A stretch of 18,548 bases of DNA from Bacillota bacterium (GTDB taxonomy: Bacteria; Bacillota; Clostridia; Christensenellales; Aristaeellaceae): NCBI GenBank assembly GCA_023415145.1, contig JAEZLW010000106.1:1-18548 (forward strand), read 5' to 3'. Under the pieces are notes generated by a model. The model was given only the letters and a program-made list of their open reading frames with translations. It did no database searches and had not been told where the DNA came from. This document shows, one piece after another, positions 8,334 to 15,241 of the stretch (position 1 is the stretch's first letter; each line of letters opens with the position of its first letter). Both the position numbers and the translations under genes were made by a program.

Positions 8334-8535
8334 AGGTTTTGGTAACCGGCGGTACGGGAAACATTGGCATGTCGGTGGTGAGTACGCTGCCTTAAAGAGG
8401 CTATGAGGTAACGCTTTGCGGGCACGGCCTTGGCAGGCCGGTTTGCGGCTTCATCCAGCTTATAACTGGCTGGTCAACAGGATACGGTCGATGAAAAGTG
8501 AACTGGCTGATACCTTAACAATACTGGATGCATGA
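8330..8535 (+). pseudogene. Internally deleted NAD-dependent epimerase/dehydratase remnant
   Basis: ATG 8330 overlaps the stop of the dehydrogenase gene. The frame reads MKVLVTGGTGNIGMSVVSTL, the classical start of an extended short-chain epimerase with the GxxGxxG dinucleotide site, then hits TAA at residue 22 and continues as RGYEVTLCG, as expected after such a helix. From about 8452 a different frame gives a plausible family C-terminus (HPAYNWLVNRIRS, later DTLTILDA) ending at TGA 8533-8535. About 200 bases remain of a gene normally near 900. The operon therefore once carried an epimerase step that was deleted, while the genes on both sides stayed open. Confidence 0.75.
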
Positions 8536-8554
8536 GAATTAAGGAGGCTTACGT

Positions 8555-9406
8555 ATGACAGCGGATAAACTGGTGGCACTGGTGGGTGCAGGCGGAAAAA
8601 TGGGCAGGCGCATTGTACCGAATCTGATCAAGTTCGGGTATCGCTTCCTCTGCTGCGAGAAGGACGAGGCGGGCATCGCGACCCTAAAGGCCCAGGGCCT
8701 TGCGGCCCTATCTTCCGAAGAGGCCGTTCAAAAGGCGGATCTGGTGGTCTTTGCGCTGCCCGACGCGGCGCTGCCTGCGCTGTCCAGGCGGCTGGTCCCC
8801 TTCATGAAGCCCGGCGCCACGGTTATTACCCTGGATCCCGCCGCCGCCCATGCCGGGCAGCTGTATACAAGGGAGGATTGCACCTTTGTGGTGACCCATC
8901 CCTGCCATCCGCCCCTTTTTGGGGACAGGGACACGCCGGAAGAGAAAGCCGATCTGTTTGGCGGCACGGCGGCAGCCCAGGATATCGTCATCGCGCTGAT
9001 GCAAGGCAGTGAGGAGGCCTTCCAGGAGGTGCAGCAGCTTTGCGTACATATGTTCAGCCCCGTCGTCAATTGTCACCGCATCACGGTTGCGCAGATGGCC
9101 ATTTTGGAGCCGGCAGCGGCGGAGGTGGTGATTGCCCTTTGCGCTACCGTAATGAAGGAGGCAATCGATGAGGCTGTACGCCGGGGCGTGCCGGAGGAGG
9201 CGGCCAGGGCTTTCCTGCTGGGGCATATACAAATTCCCCTTGCCATCACCTTAAAAAGCAGCAACCCGTTTTCCGACGCCGCCATGATTGCTGTGGAGTA
9301 CGGAAGGCAACATGTGCTCAGAGAGGACTGGAAAAAGGTTTTTGAGCCAGAGAGCATACGGGAAGTGCTGGGACAGATGCTTCACTTAACGAAAGCGGGG
9401 GCTTGA
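8555..9406 (+). CDS. PGDH_C-type NAD-dependent oxidoreductase resembling D-apionate oxidoisomerase (ApnO)
   Basis: A 283-residue protein. The N-terminal Rossmann domain carries ALVGAGGKMGRR (residues 8-19). The C-terminal domain of the phosphogluconate-dehydrogenase-C type has the signature VTHPCHPPLFGD (113-124), later MAILEPAAAE and DEAVRRGVPEEAA, and the tail DWKKVFEPESI. From memory of the family, this combination and length match D-apionate oxidoisomerase, which oxidises D-apionate and migrates a hydroxymethyl group to give 3-oxo-isoapionate. Other members of the fold are uncharacterised, so the substrate is probable, not proven. The start is firm: AAGGAGG at 8541-8547, 7 bases before ATG. 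Only one base separates its stop from the next ATG. Confidence 0.82.
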   Translation: MTADKLVALVGAGGKMGRRIVPNLIKFGYRFLCCEKDEAGIATLKAQGLAALSSEEAVQKADLVVFALPDAALPALSRRLVPFMKPGATVITLDPAAAHAGQLYTREDCTFVVTHPCHPPLFGDRDTPEEKADLFGGTAAAQDIVIALMQGSEEAFQEVQQLCVHMFSPVVNCHRITVAQMAILEPAAAEVVIALCATVMKEAIDEAVRRGVPEEAARAFLLGHIQIPLAITLKSSNPFSDAAMIAVEYGRQHVLREDWKKVFEPESIREVLGQMLHLTKAGA

Positions 9407-9407
9407 T

Positions 9408-10691
9408 ATGAAAAGGTTGAAAGTGCATGAGGGCGGCCGGTATTTGCAGTGGGAGGACGGGACTCCGTTTTTCTACCTGGGGGATACGGCCTGGGAACTG
9501 TTTCACCGCCTTACCAAGGCGGAGATCGAATACTATCTGTCCATACGTGCGGCGCAGGGCTTTAACGTGATTCAGGCGGTTGTCCTGGCGGAGTTTGACG
9601 GCTTAAACGAACCCAACGCTTACGGCCGGGTGCCGCTGAAAAAAGCGGAAGGTACGTATGATCCTGCCGACCCGGATGTGGACGAGGGCTATGACTACTG
9701 GAAGCATGTGGATTTCGCCGTGGATGCCGCCGCTGAAAAGGGGCTGTTCATTGGCCTCTTGCCTACCTGGGGCAGCAACTTCAATCCCGAGTGGGCCAAG
9801 AACCCTTCGATCTTCACGCCTGAAAACGCCCGCGTATACGGAGAGTGGATCGCCAAACGCTATCGGGATAAGTGGAACATCATTTGGATATTGGGCGGTG
9901 ACAGAGCGCTTCGGACACAGACGCACCGGGACATCATCAAAGCCATGGGCGAAGCTATACGCCGGGTGGATGAAAATCATCTGATCACCTTCCATCCCGT
10001 GGGCTGGTCATCCTCAGCTGATTTTGTTCACGGACAGGAGTATATTGACTTTCACACCGTGCAGTCGGGTCATGATACCGGCTGCTATGACAGCTGGCAG
10101 CTTGTTCGCCGCACCGGCAAGGCTGAAGCGAAGCCTTTTATGGATTCCGAACCACGTTACGAGGACCATCCCGCCTGCTTCAAGGCTGATTACGGATTTT
10201 TGTGGGATGATGCGGATGTGCGTCAAAACGCCTATTGGAATCTGATGGAGGGTGTTTGCGGCCATACCTACGGCAATCACAGCGTATGGCGCTTCAATAC
10301 GGAACCTCAGCCATACTGGCCCTACCGCTGGCAGGAAGTGATGCATCATGACTGTGCCAGGCAGATGGCGCATCTTATAAAGCTTCGCTTCAGCCGCCCC
10401 TATTTTGAACTGCGGGCTGCACCGGAGATTATAACGGATGATCCGGCCAAAATGGCGCACCAGTGCGCGGCACGGGGAGACAAGTATGCTTTCCTGTATT
10501 CGCCCTTGGGCCTGCCCATCCGCGCCAATCTTGCGCCTTTGGGCGGCAAGGCGATCAGATCATCCTGGTTTGACCCCAGGACCGGGGAAAGCAAGGTGTT
10601 CGCCGTTGTCCCGCCTGCCCAAACGCTGTTCGTGCCGCCAAGCAGCGGCAAGGGCTGCGACTGGATGCTGGTGCTGGACGTGCTGGAGTAG
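9408..10691 (+). CDS. DUF4038/apiosidase-like glycoside hydrolase (GH140-like), cytoplasmic
   Basis: This 427-residue protein is recognised as an Apiosidase-like (DUF4038) TIM barrel. The family opening is YLGDTAWELFHRLTKAEIEY, followed by GFNVIQAVVLAEFDG. The barrel has IIWILGGDR (candidate acid/base Asp165) and FMDSEPRYEDHP (candidate nucleophile Glu248), matching the Asp/Glu positions described for the GH140 apiosidase BT1012. Residues about 355-427 (KYAFLYSPLGL, then SSWFDPRTGES) look like the small C-terminal Collagen_bind_2 beta-domain usual in this family. There is no signal peptide, so it acts on imported oligosaccharides or glycosides. A GGGGG site lies about 7 bases before ATG 9408. 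The fold is secure; apiose as the released sugar is inferred from family and neighbours. Confidence 0.85.
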   Translation: MKRLKVHEGGRYLQWEDGTPFFYLGDTAWELFHRLTKAEIEYYLSIRAAQGFNVIQAVVLAEFDGLNEPNAYGRVPLKKAEGTYDPADPDVDEGYDYWKHVDFAVDAAAEKGLFIGLLPTWGSNFNPEWAKNPSIFTPENARVYGEWIAKRYRDKWNIIWILGGDRALRTQTHRDIIKAMGEAIRRVDENHLITFHPVGWSSSADFVHGQEYIDFHTVQSGHDTGCYDSWQLVRRTGKAEAKPFMDSEPRYEDHPACFKADYGFLWDDADVRQNAYWNLMEGVCGHTYGNHSVWRFNTEPQPYWPYRWQEVMHHDCARQMAHLIKLRFSRPYFELRAAPEIITDDPAKMAHQCAARGDKYAFLYSPLGLPIRANLAPLGGKAIRSSWFDPRTGESKVFAVVPPAQTLFVPPSSGKGCDWMLVLDVLE

Positions 10692-10712
10692 TACAAACTG
10701 GGAGGCAGCGCC

Positions 10713-11525
10713 ATGAAAATCGGGATATCCTCCTGGGCTTGCCCCTGGGCCATCGGCGTGGCGGGGTATCCTGCTCCCGAAAGGCCGATGGGAGCGATGG
10801 AACTGCTGAAAGCGGCAGTCACATCCGGGGTACAGGTATTGCAGGTGGCCGACAACCTGCCGCTGCATGCGCTGCCCCAGGGAGAACTCCGGGAGTTCGC
10901 CCAGGAAGCCCGCCGCAGTGCCATTGCCCTGGAGGTTGGCACCAGAGGCCTTGCGCCGGAGAACCTTACGCGCTATCTGGCAATTGCACGGGAGCTGGGT
11001 GCCGGGCTATTGCGCACGCTGCCCCACAATGGTTTGGACCGCCCGGATTTTGAGGAGGCTCTGCGCAGGCTCCGACAAGTCAAGCCGGTGTTTGAAGAAG
11101 CCGGAGTTATTTTGGCCATTGAAAATCATGACTATTATCCAAGCATATGGCTTCGTCGTTTGATCGAAGCGGCTGACAGCCCGTATATCGGCGTCTGCCT
11201 GGATGCCGTGAACAACCTGGGGCTGGGGGAAAGCTTCCGGGACGTGCTTTGCTCCCTTGGTCCTAAAACGGTGAATTTTCATTGCAAGGATTATACCATT
11301 TCCAGAAAACCCACCATGCTTGGCTTTGACGTTGTGGGCGCAGTGGCTGGCGAGGGGATGCTGGACCTTAACCTGGCCCAGAACACACTGCGGGAGGACA
11401 TTTCCTGGATACTGGAATCCTGGTTGCCGTGGGAGGGTGACCTTTCGTTAACACTTGAAAAGGAAAGGGATTGGCTTGTGCGGGGCGTAAACAACCTGCG
11501 GCGAATAGCGCAGGCTTTCCCTTGA
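10713..11525 (+). CDS. Xylose-isomerase-like TIM-barrel protein (sugar isomerase/epimerase or decarboxylase)
   Basis: A 270-residue AP-endonuclease-2/xylose-isomerase-like barrel. Metal ligands are visible in order: Glu137 (LAIENHD), Asp164 (GVCLDAVNN), His190 (NFHCKDY) and a C-terminal Glu (Glu235 in LESWLPW). GGGAGG lies 7 bases before ATG 10713. It is the last gene of the operon, 21 bases after the glycosidase. Relatives include sugar epimerases, keto-inositol isomerases and, as I recall, the non-phosphorylating 3-oxo-isoapionate decarboxylase (OiaX type). The last would complete an apionate route beside the ApnO-like protein. The family is clear from motifs; the reaction is undetermined. 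No ordinary terminator follows, but a hairpin series does. Confidence 0.85.
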   Translation: MKIGISSWACPWAIGVAGYPAPERPMGAMELLKAAVTSGVQVLQVADNLPLHALPQGELREFAQEARRSAIALEVGTRGLAPENLTRYLAIARELGAGLLRTLPHNGLDRPDFEEALRRLRQVKPVFEEAGVILAIENHDYYPSIWLRRLIEAADSPYIGVCLDAVNNLGLGESFRDVLCSLGPKTVNFHCKDYTISRKPTMLGFDVVGAVAGEGMLDLNLAQNTLREDISWILESWLPWEGDLSLTLEKERDWLVRGVNNLRRIAQAFP

Positions 11526-11560
11526 AGGGAAGTCTCAGACCATTGACACCCCCGGGAGGC

Positions 11561-11734
11561 ATCGGAGGGTCAAAACCCTCCGATTCTACATCTGAAACCA
11601 GCGACATGTGCGGTGGTTTCGGTGGCATTCTGAAAGAATGCCTACCTTGCCCGAGCAAACGGCCGCAAAAACCGCAGGTTTTTGCAGTGTAGTGAGGGAA
11701 AAACCTCGACAAAGTGGCGTATGCCACTTTGTCG
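11561..11734. repeat. Series of four consecutive inverted repeats (hairpins)
   Basis: Four stem-loops follow one another within 174 bases. (1) 11561-11584: perfect 10-bp stem, loop CAAA. (2) 11621-11646: perfect 7-bp inner stem GGCATTC/GAATGCC, extended to 10 bp across one bulged T, loop TGAAA. (3) 11665-11685: perfect 9-bp stem GCAAAAACC/GGTTTTTGC, loop GCA. (4) 11707-11734: perfect 12-bp stem CGACAAAGTGGC/GCCACTTTGTCG, loop GTAT. None is followed by a proper T-run, so these are not four terminators. The arrangement resembles a dispersed intergenic repeat element or structured RNA at the end of the operon. Open frames across it on either strand look spurious. Confidence 0.8.
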
Positions 11735-11758
11735 ATACCCAAGTGAGGGGGGCAAACC

Positions 11759-11854
11759 ATGAAAATGGCGTGGAAGCATACGGTTTTTTTACGGCTTGTA
11801 ATTACCTTCTTGCTGCCAACGTGGCCAATCTGTATTCCGATTTCATATTGCTAA
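11759..11854 (+). pseudogene. Truncated start of a membrane sensor (histidine kinase/AraC-type) gene
   Basis: ATG 11759 has a GGGGGG site 6 bases upstream. The short frame begins MKMAWKHTVFLRLVITFLL, the typical first transmembrane helix of clostridial or Paenibacillus sugar sensors next to binding-protein genes, and stops at TAA 11852-11854 after 31 codons. Homology to the expected sensor is lost where phage-like DNA begins near 11891. It may be the remains of a sensor that once followed the operon. A short stretch with one hydrophobic helix is limited evidence. Confidence 0.45.
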
Positions 11855-11890
11855 TATATCAACAGATACAGAATTTGTAAAGGAGATATA

Positions 11891-12107
11891 TCACCCCCTC
11901 GCCATCTGCAGCAAATCGACAACCGTCATAATGCTCTTTTGGCCTTTCAGCGCCCGGTTGATCTCTTCCCGCTCGTGTTCGTAAAAAGCCCGAATGACCT
12001 GCCGTTATCCGATTGGCATGTCGAAAAGGACGGATGGCCTGATGCCATGCCTGGTCCAGTAGTAGTACATCATTTCCACCAGGCCATCCGTCTCGATTAG
12101 TTTTTTA
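11891..12107 (-). pseudogene. Phage-like small protein remnant with premature stop
   Basis: On the minus strand a frame reads from about 12107 (KLIETDGLVEMMYYYWTRHG, then RPSVLFDMPIG), is broken by TAA at 12005-12007, and resumes in the same frame as RQVIRAFYEHEREEINRALK to TGA 11891-11893. The two halves read as one small acidic helical protein, so the TAA looks like a nonsense mutation. It directly follows the phage-like gene at 12097-12690 and overlaps its end. I believe it belongs to a clostridial prophage tail-region cassette, but I do not recognise the exact family. Confidence 0.5.
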
Positions 12108-12690
12108 CCTCAGATACCGCGCCTTCTCCAAAGCCGGACAGCTCCTGAATGGCATTGAACAGCTGCGACACCTCGCCGGGCAGCATGAAAGAGCCGTTCA
12201 ACAGCTCGTCAGGGGTTGCCGCTTCGTACAGGTCAAGCAGCTGCTTGTCCCGCAGGTTGGGGTCCTGGGTACCGTTCAGTACGCACATGACCTGCAGCAT
12301 GCTATTGAGTACCTCGCTTTCGGGGAAATACTGCGCCAGCGTGAGGCCCAGATATTCGTTCGTTGCATAAACGGCTGCATTGCGTATTCCTGCGATGGTT
12401 TGAAAATATGTTCCGTTTTTCTGTTGCCCGGCATTTAGAAGGAACGCAGCACCCATCGCTTTCCGTTCTTCCCCCCTTGCACCGCCCAGAAAGGAAAAAT
12501 CGCTGGTCGCATTGGTCATCAAAAGCACGCGGTTGCCATCACCAAAGAGCTTCCAGGGGCCAGTTTTCTTTCCTGATCTTGAGATCATCCTCCAGCGCTT
12601 TCCTGGACAGCCTGATGGTGACATTACAATAAATAATACGACCACAATGATTATTGCGATGATATACTTTCTATTTTTCACGTTTGGCAA
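12097..12690 (-). pseudogene. Chimeric open frame: foreign membrane helix fused to a frameshifted phage-like protein
   Basis: The open frame starts at TTG 12690 behind GGAGGAG and encodes 197 residues, but it appears to be composite. Residues 1-23 (KYIIAIIIVVVLFIVM) form a transmembrane helix. The next part (about 24-48) is Gly/Arg/Lys-rich and unlike protein; the neighbouring minus-strand frame there reads sensibly as SRKALEDDLKIRKENWPLEA and would join FGDGNRVLLMTNATSDFSF if one base were restored near 12545. From there to the end the protein reads well (AAFLLNAGQQKNGTYFQTIA, later LRDKQLLDLYEAATPDELLN). It is therefore a phage-like gene with a frameshift whose 5' end has been replaced by other DNA. 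The original function is not recognised. Confidence 0.55.
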
Positions 12691-12699
12691 AACTTATCT

Positions 12700-12874
12700 C
12701 CTCCATAAATACCATTTATTGGTTGTTAACATTGAGAGTAAATTACTGTTTGCCTATCGTGATAAATCCGTATCTTTTTTACCCTATAAAGAAAAAACGC
12801 GCTATCTTGCTGTCAATAGGTGGGATGCTTTAACCCGAGCAGATATCGATCGGAAACTATATGGGGGTAGAAGT
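12700..12874 (+). other. Open coding-like stretch upstream of the small truncated gene
   Basis: In frame with the downstream gene, this stretch reads NIESKLLFAYRDKSVSFLPY, then LAVNRWDALTRADIDRKLYG, without a stop and with protein-like composition, but it has no start of its own: upstream, the frame enters antisense phage-like DNA. It could be the C-terminal end of a lost gene, such as a polymorphic toxin tip whose immunity gene follows. This is only a contextual guess. Confidence 0.3.
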
Positions 12875-13189
12875 ATGACTATTTTAAACTATTTGGAAAC
12901 TGCAATAACTGAGAATATGCAATTGCCAGAGTTGGTTGACACATTTGAAAAGATGTGTCAAATGCCCATCGATTCAAAAGAAGAAATGCTTTTATATGAA
13001 ACGGGGACATTTTCGTTTACGGGGAAAGAGTTGTTTTATTTCTCATTGGTAAGGCAATTTCCTTATGAAAGCGATGAGTATTACCAATTGCATTTAGATG
13101 TGATGTATACACCCAACAGCAAAAATCAATCGTTTTCTGAATGTATTTGGAACGTAGAAGTTGATGGTGACCTGCCTCCCGAGAACTGA
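12875..13189 (+). pseudogene. Small unknown protein truncated by the IS3 element (immunity-protein-like)
   Basis: ATG 12875 has GGGGG (12863-12867) 7 bases upstream. The protein begins TILNYLETAITENMQLPELV and continues as an acidic, aromatic-rich small protein (TGTFSFTGKELFYFSLVRQF, then YQLHLDVMYTPNS). Its own sequence ends at about NVEVDG, because the terminal repeat of the IS begins at 13168; the last residues before TGA 13189 come from the IS. About 98 native residues remain. Size, acidity and lack of signal peptide resemble immunity proteins of polymorphic toxin loci, and a coding-like stretch precedes it, but I do not recognise the family. Confidence 0.5.
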
Positions 13190-13560
13190 ACCAGCTGCAA
13201 AGTGAGTCAGTCCATGATTGGGTGTCCCCCAAAGAAGAGTCCAGATCGAAAGAGAAAAAGTGATACCAAAAACATCAAAAACCAAGGGGATTCAAGCCTC
13301 TCCGGGCGCATAAAAAGGTGTTAATCCAGTCTCATTAAAAAAGCACAACCTGGCTTATCTGGGGTCATTTTCAGATTCTCTGAGCCGGAGGCTTATTGCC
13401 GCCACCGCCAAAGGCGGCTTGCCTTGGCAAATCGGCAGGGAAAATGCTACAATTGCTGAGATGACGGACAAAAGGGTCATTTCCGAGTTCTCCTCACCGT
13501 CGGCAGCTTGAAAATAGCATTTACTCTGCCGTTTTGTCAAGGCTGGCGGCACTGCCTATA
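13190..13560. other. Non-coding part of the IS downstream of the transposase
   Basis: No convincing gene. It contains a GC-rich inverted repeat (GCCGCC and GGCGGC around 13397-13417). An open minus-strand frame at 13355-13552 has no Shine-Dalgarno site or recognisable motif. It may be the extended 3' end of the IS or DNA trapped between two IS ends. Confidence 0.5.
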
Positions 13561-13564
13561 CATA

Positions 13565-14410
13565 TTAGCCGGAGGAAGCATCTGTAAGGCAATGCTTTGT
13601 TGCATATTCCGCAGGCGATAGATAATCCAAGGCGCTGTGCGGACGGAAGTCATTATAGTCCTTCCGCCATCGTTCCAGCTTTTCACGTGCATCCTCCAAA
13701 GACATGAACCAATTGGTATTCAGGCATTCATCCCGCAAACTGCCATTGAATGATTCGATATGCGGGTTATCCGTAGGCGTCCCCGGCCGAGAATAGTCGA
13801 GCTTTACATGGTTGAAATAGGCCCACGCATCCAATGCCCTGGAGATAAACTCCGGGCCATTGTCCACCTTGATCCTGGCAGGAAGACCTCTGGTTTGCTT
13901 CAGCAGCTCCAGCACCTCTGTGACTTTTTCCCCTTTGATTGCCTTGTCGGCATAGGTGTCCAGACACTCCCGGCTGAACACATCTACAACCGTCAAAATT
14001 CTGAACCGTTTCCCGTTAAACAACTGATCCTGCACAAAATCCATCGCCCAGCATTGGTTGACGGTTTGCGCGCTGCTTTTGTCTGGCACCCTGCTCTGGC
14101 TGATCCTTTTCCGCTTCGTCTTCCCCCGCAGGTTCAGCCCTTCCTGCTTATAGAGCCTATACACTCTCTTTACGTTGATGGCCCAACCTTCCCGTCGCAA
14201 GACCACATGGATCCGCCGGTATCCATACCGTATCCTGACGGAGGCGATCTCTTTGATCCTCATTCGCAAAAAGGCCTGCTCATCCCGAGTCGGCTGCCTC
14301 CGAAAGACCGCACGGTTTACCTTGAGCACCCGACAAGATCTCCGCTCACTGATCTTGAAATGTTCTTCAAGATAGATGATAGCTTCTTTCCTGTCAGCAG
14401 GCCTCACCAT
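13565..14410 (-). CDS. IS3-family transposase OrfB (DDE integrase core)
   Basis: This 281-residue protein has the IS3 OrfB order. The N-terminal HTH-like region (ISERRSCRVLKVNR) is followed by RYGYRRIHVVLRREGW, then the rve catalytic core with the DDE triad in WAMDFVQDQLF, KVDNGPEFIS and HIESFNGSLRDECLN, and the tail FRPHSALDYLSPAEYA. It appears full length with all three acidic residues present. ATG 14408-14410 overlaps the end of OrfA next to a run of seven A on the coding strand (before TGGTGA), a likely programmed -1 frameshift site that would yield the OrfAB fusion transposase. Confidence 0.95.
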   Translation of the reverse strand: MVRPADRKEAIIYLEEHFKISERRSCRVLKVNRAVFRRQPTRDEQAFLRMRIKEIASVRIRYGYRRIHVVLRREGWAINVKRVYRLYKQEGLNLRGKTKRKRISQSRVPDKSSAQTVNQCWAMDFVQDQLFNGKRFRILTVVDVFSRECLDTYADKAIKGEKVTEVLELLKQTRGLPARIKVDNGPEFISRALDAWAYFNHVKLDYSRPGTPTDNPHIESFNGSLRDECLNTNWFMSLEDAREKLERWRKDYNDFRPHSALDYLSPAEYATKHCLTDASSG

Positions 14411-14670
14411 TTTTTTGACAGAACATCCTGAAGCATAACCTTATCAAGACTCAGTTCCGCTACCAGCTTTTTTAGCTTGGCATTCTCTTCTTCCAGTTGC
14501 TTCAGCCGCTTGATATCGCTGGGTAGCATTTGAGCATATTTCGTTTTCCACCGGTAATATGTCTGCTCTGCTATACCGAGCTTCCGACATACCTCCTGCA
14601 CCGATGTGCCCATTTCCACTTGCTTTAGGGCAAATGCAATCTGTTCCTCTGTGTATCGGTTCTTCTTCAT
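14404..14670 (-). CDS. IS3-family OrfA (HTH_Tnp_1)
   Basis: An 88-residue HTH protein: NRYTEEQIAFALKQVEMG, then VCRKLGIAEQTYYRWKTKY (DNA-binding helices), then a leucine-zipper-like coiled coil (LKQLEEENAKLKKLVAELSL) and the end DVLSKKW. This is the standard OrfA of IS3 elements, which binds the terminal repeats and multimerises. It starts at ATG 14670 behind GGAG. It overlaps OrfB by 7 bases in another frame, as expected for frameshift-controlled transposase synthesis. It appears intact. Confidence 0.93.
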   Translation of the reverse strand: MKKNRYTEEQIAFALKQVEMGTSVQEVCRKLGIAEQTYYRWKTKYAQMLPSDIKRLKQLEEENAKLKKLVAELSLDKVMLQDVLSKKW

Positions 14671-14747
14671 TCTTCTCCACTCCGTTCTTTCCCTTATTCT
14701 ATCATTTCTCTCATCCGGAGTGGACTACTCTTTTCGGGAGCAGGTCA

Positions 14748-15057
14748 TCCGACCCTGTACCGAAAGGAAACGCTGCTGATCACCGGCATCACCTGGACGC
14801 AGAACGATATCACCGAAATGCCCGCCGAGGTCACTGAGGTCCCGGCCATGATCTACATCATGAACCAGGGGCATCCGGCTCCGCCCAGCGTGGGCTACCT
14901 GGACACCATCGAGCGGGGCTACAGGGCCGTGGGCTTCCATGTGCGGGACCTGGCGGAGGCGGTCCGGCGGACGATGCGGCGGAAAAAAACAGGGATAAAA
15001 GTTAAGCCAAACGGAACCACAATGGCTCGGAAATATTTGTGGCACATTATGCAGTAG
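14748..15057 (+). pseudogene. C-terminal fragment of a gamma-glutamylcyclotransferase-like protein
   Basis: Immediately outside the right IS end, the plus frame reads TLYRKETLLITGITWTQNDI, then VPAMIYIMNQGHPAPPSVG and YLDTIERGYRAVGF, ending at TAG 15055-15057. The motif string (YxMN, PPS, YLxTIxxGYRxxGF) is that of the C-terminal half of AIG2/gamma-glutamylcyclotransferase-like proteins, common as small proteins in clostridial phages. The N-terminal half with the usual YGSN loop is missing and is not present on the other side of the IS. A related shorter fragment occurs at 17374-17489. Confidence 0.6.
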
Positions 15058-15208
15058 CGTTTTTCCTGGCGAACAAGTGTTTTAGTCTTTTGGAAAACAT
15101 GACCCTGACCAGAGTCCCTTTCCCAAGCGTATCATGGACCCTTTGAGGCATAACAAAGAGCAGAACGATTCTTAATCCGATAAAACTGAATAAGGAAGCA
15201 ACCTTTAA

Positions 15209-15239
15209 GCCACCTGGCCGTTTGCCGGGCGGCCTTTTT
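15209..15239 (+). terminator. Rho-independent terminator
   Basis: A GC-rich stem (GCCACCTGGC with GCCGGGCGGC, one mismatch and one T-G pair) and loop CGTTT, followed by C and five T. It would end rightward transcription just before the convergent HEPN gene. Confidence 0.75.
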
Positions 15240-15241
15240 AT

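Larger units (their letters stand above)
13168..14747 (-). mobile_element. IS3-family insertion sequence (about 1.58 kb)
   Basis: The element encodes overlapping OrfA and OrfB on the minus strand. Imperfect terminal inverted repeats define it: TGACCTGCCTCCCGAGAA starting at 13168, and TGACCTGCTCCCGAAAAG on the other strand ending at 14747. Both begin TGACCTGC and differ by one inserted C and one substitution over the first 17-18 bases. The external flanks (ATGG before, TCCG after) do not form a target duplication, and they belong to different genes. The 390 bases between OrfB and the left end are non-coding, unusually long for this family. Confidence 0.85.

Noticed and set aside
11561..11734. 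CRISPR array
   Set aside because: The four hairpins have different sequences and there are no repeated units with spacers.
11368..11760. 130-codon minus-strand frame over the hairpin series
   Set aside because: It runs through four inverted repeats and into the 3' end of the TIM-barrel gene; the protein is low in structure and probably a by-product of the repeats.
13760..14431. 223-codon plus-strand open frame inside the IS
   Set aside because: Antisense to the intact DDE transposase; no RBS or motif.
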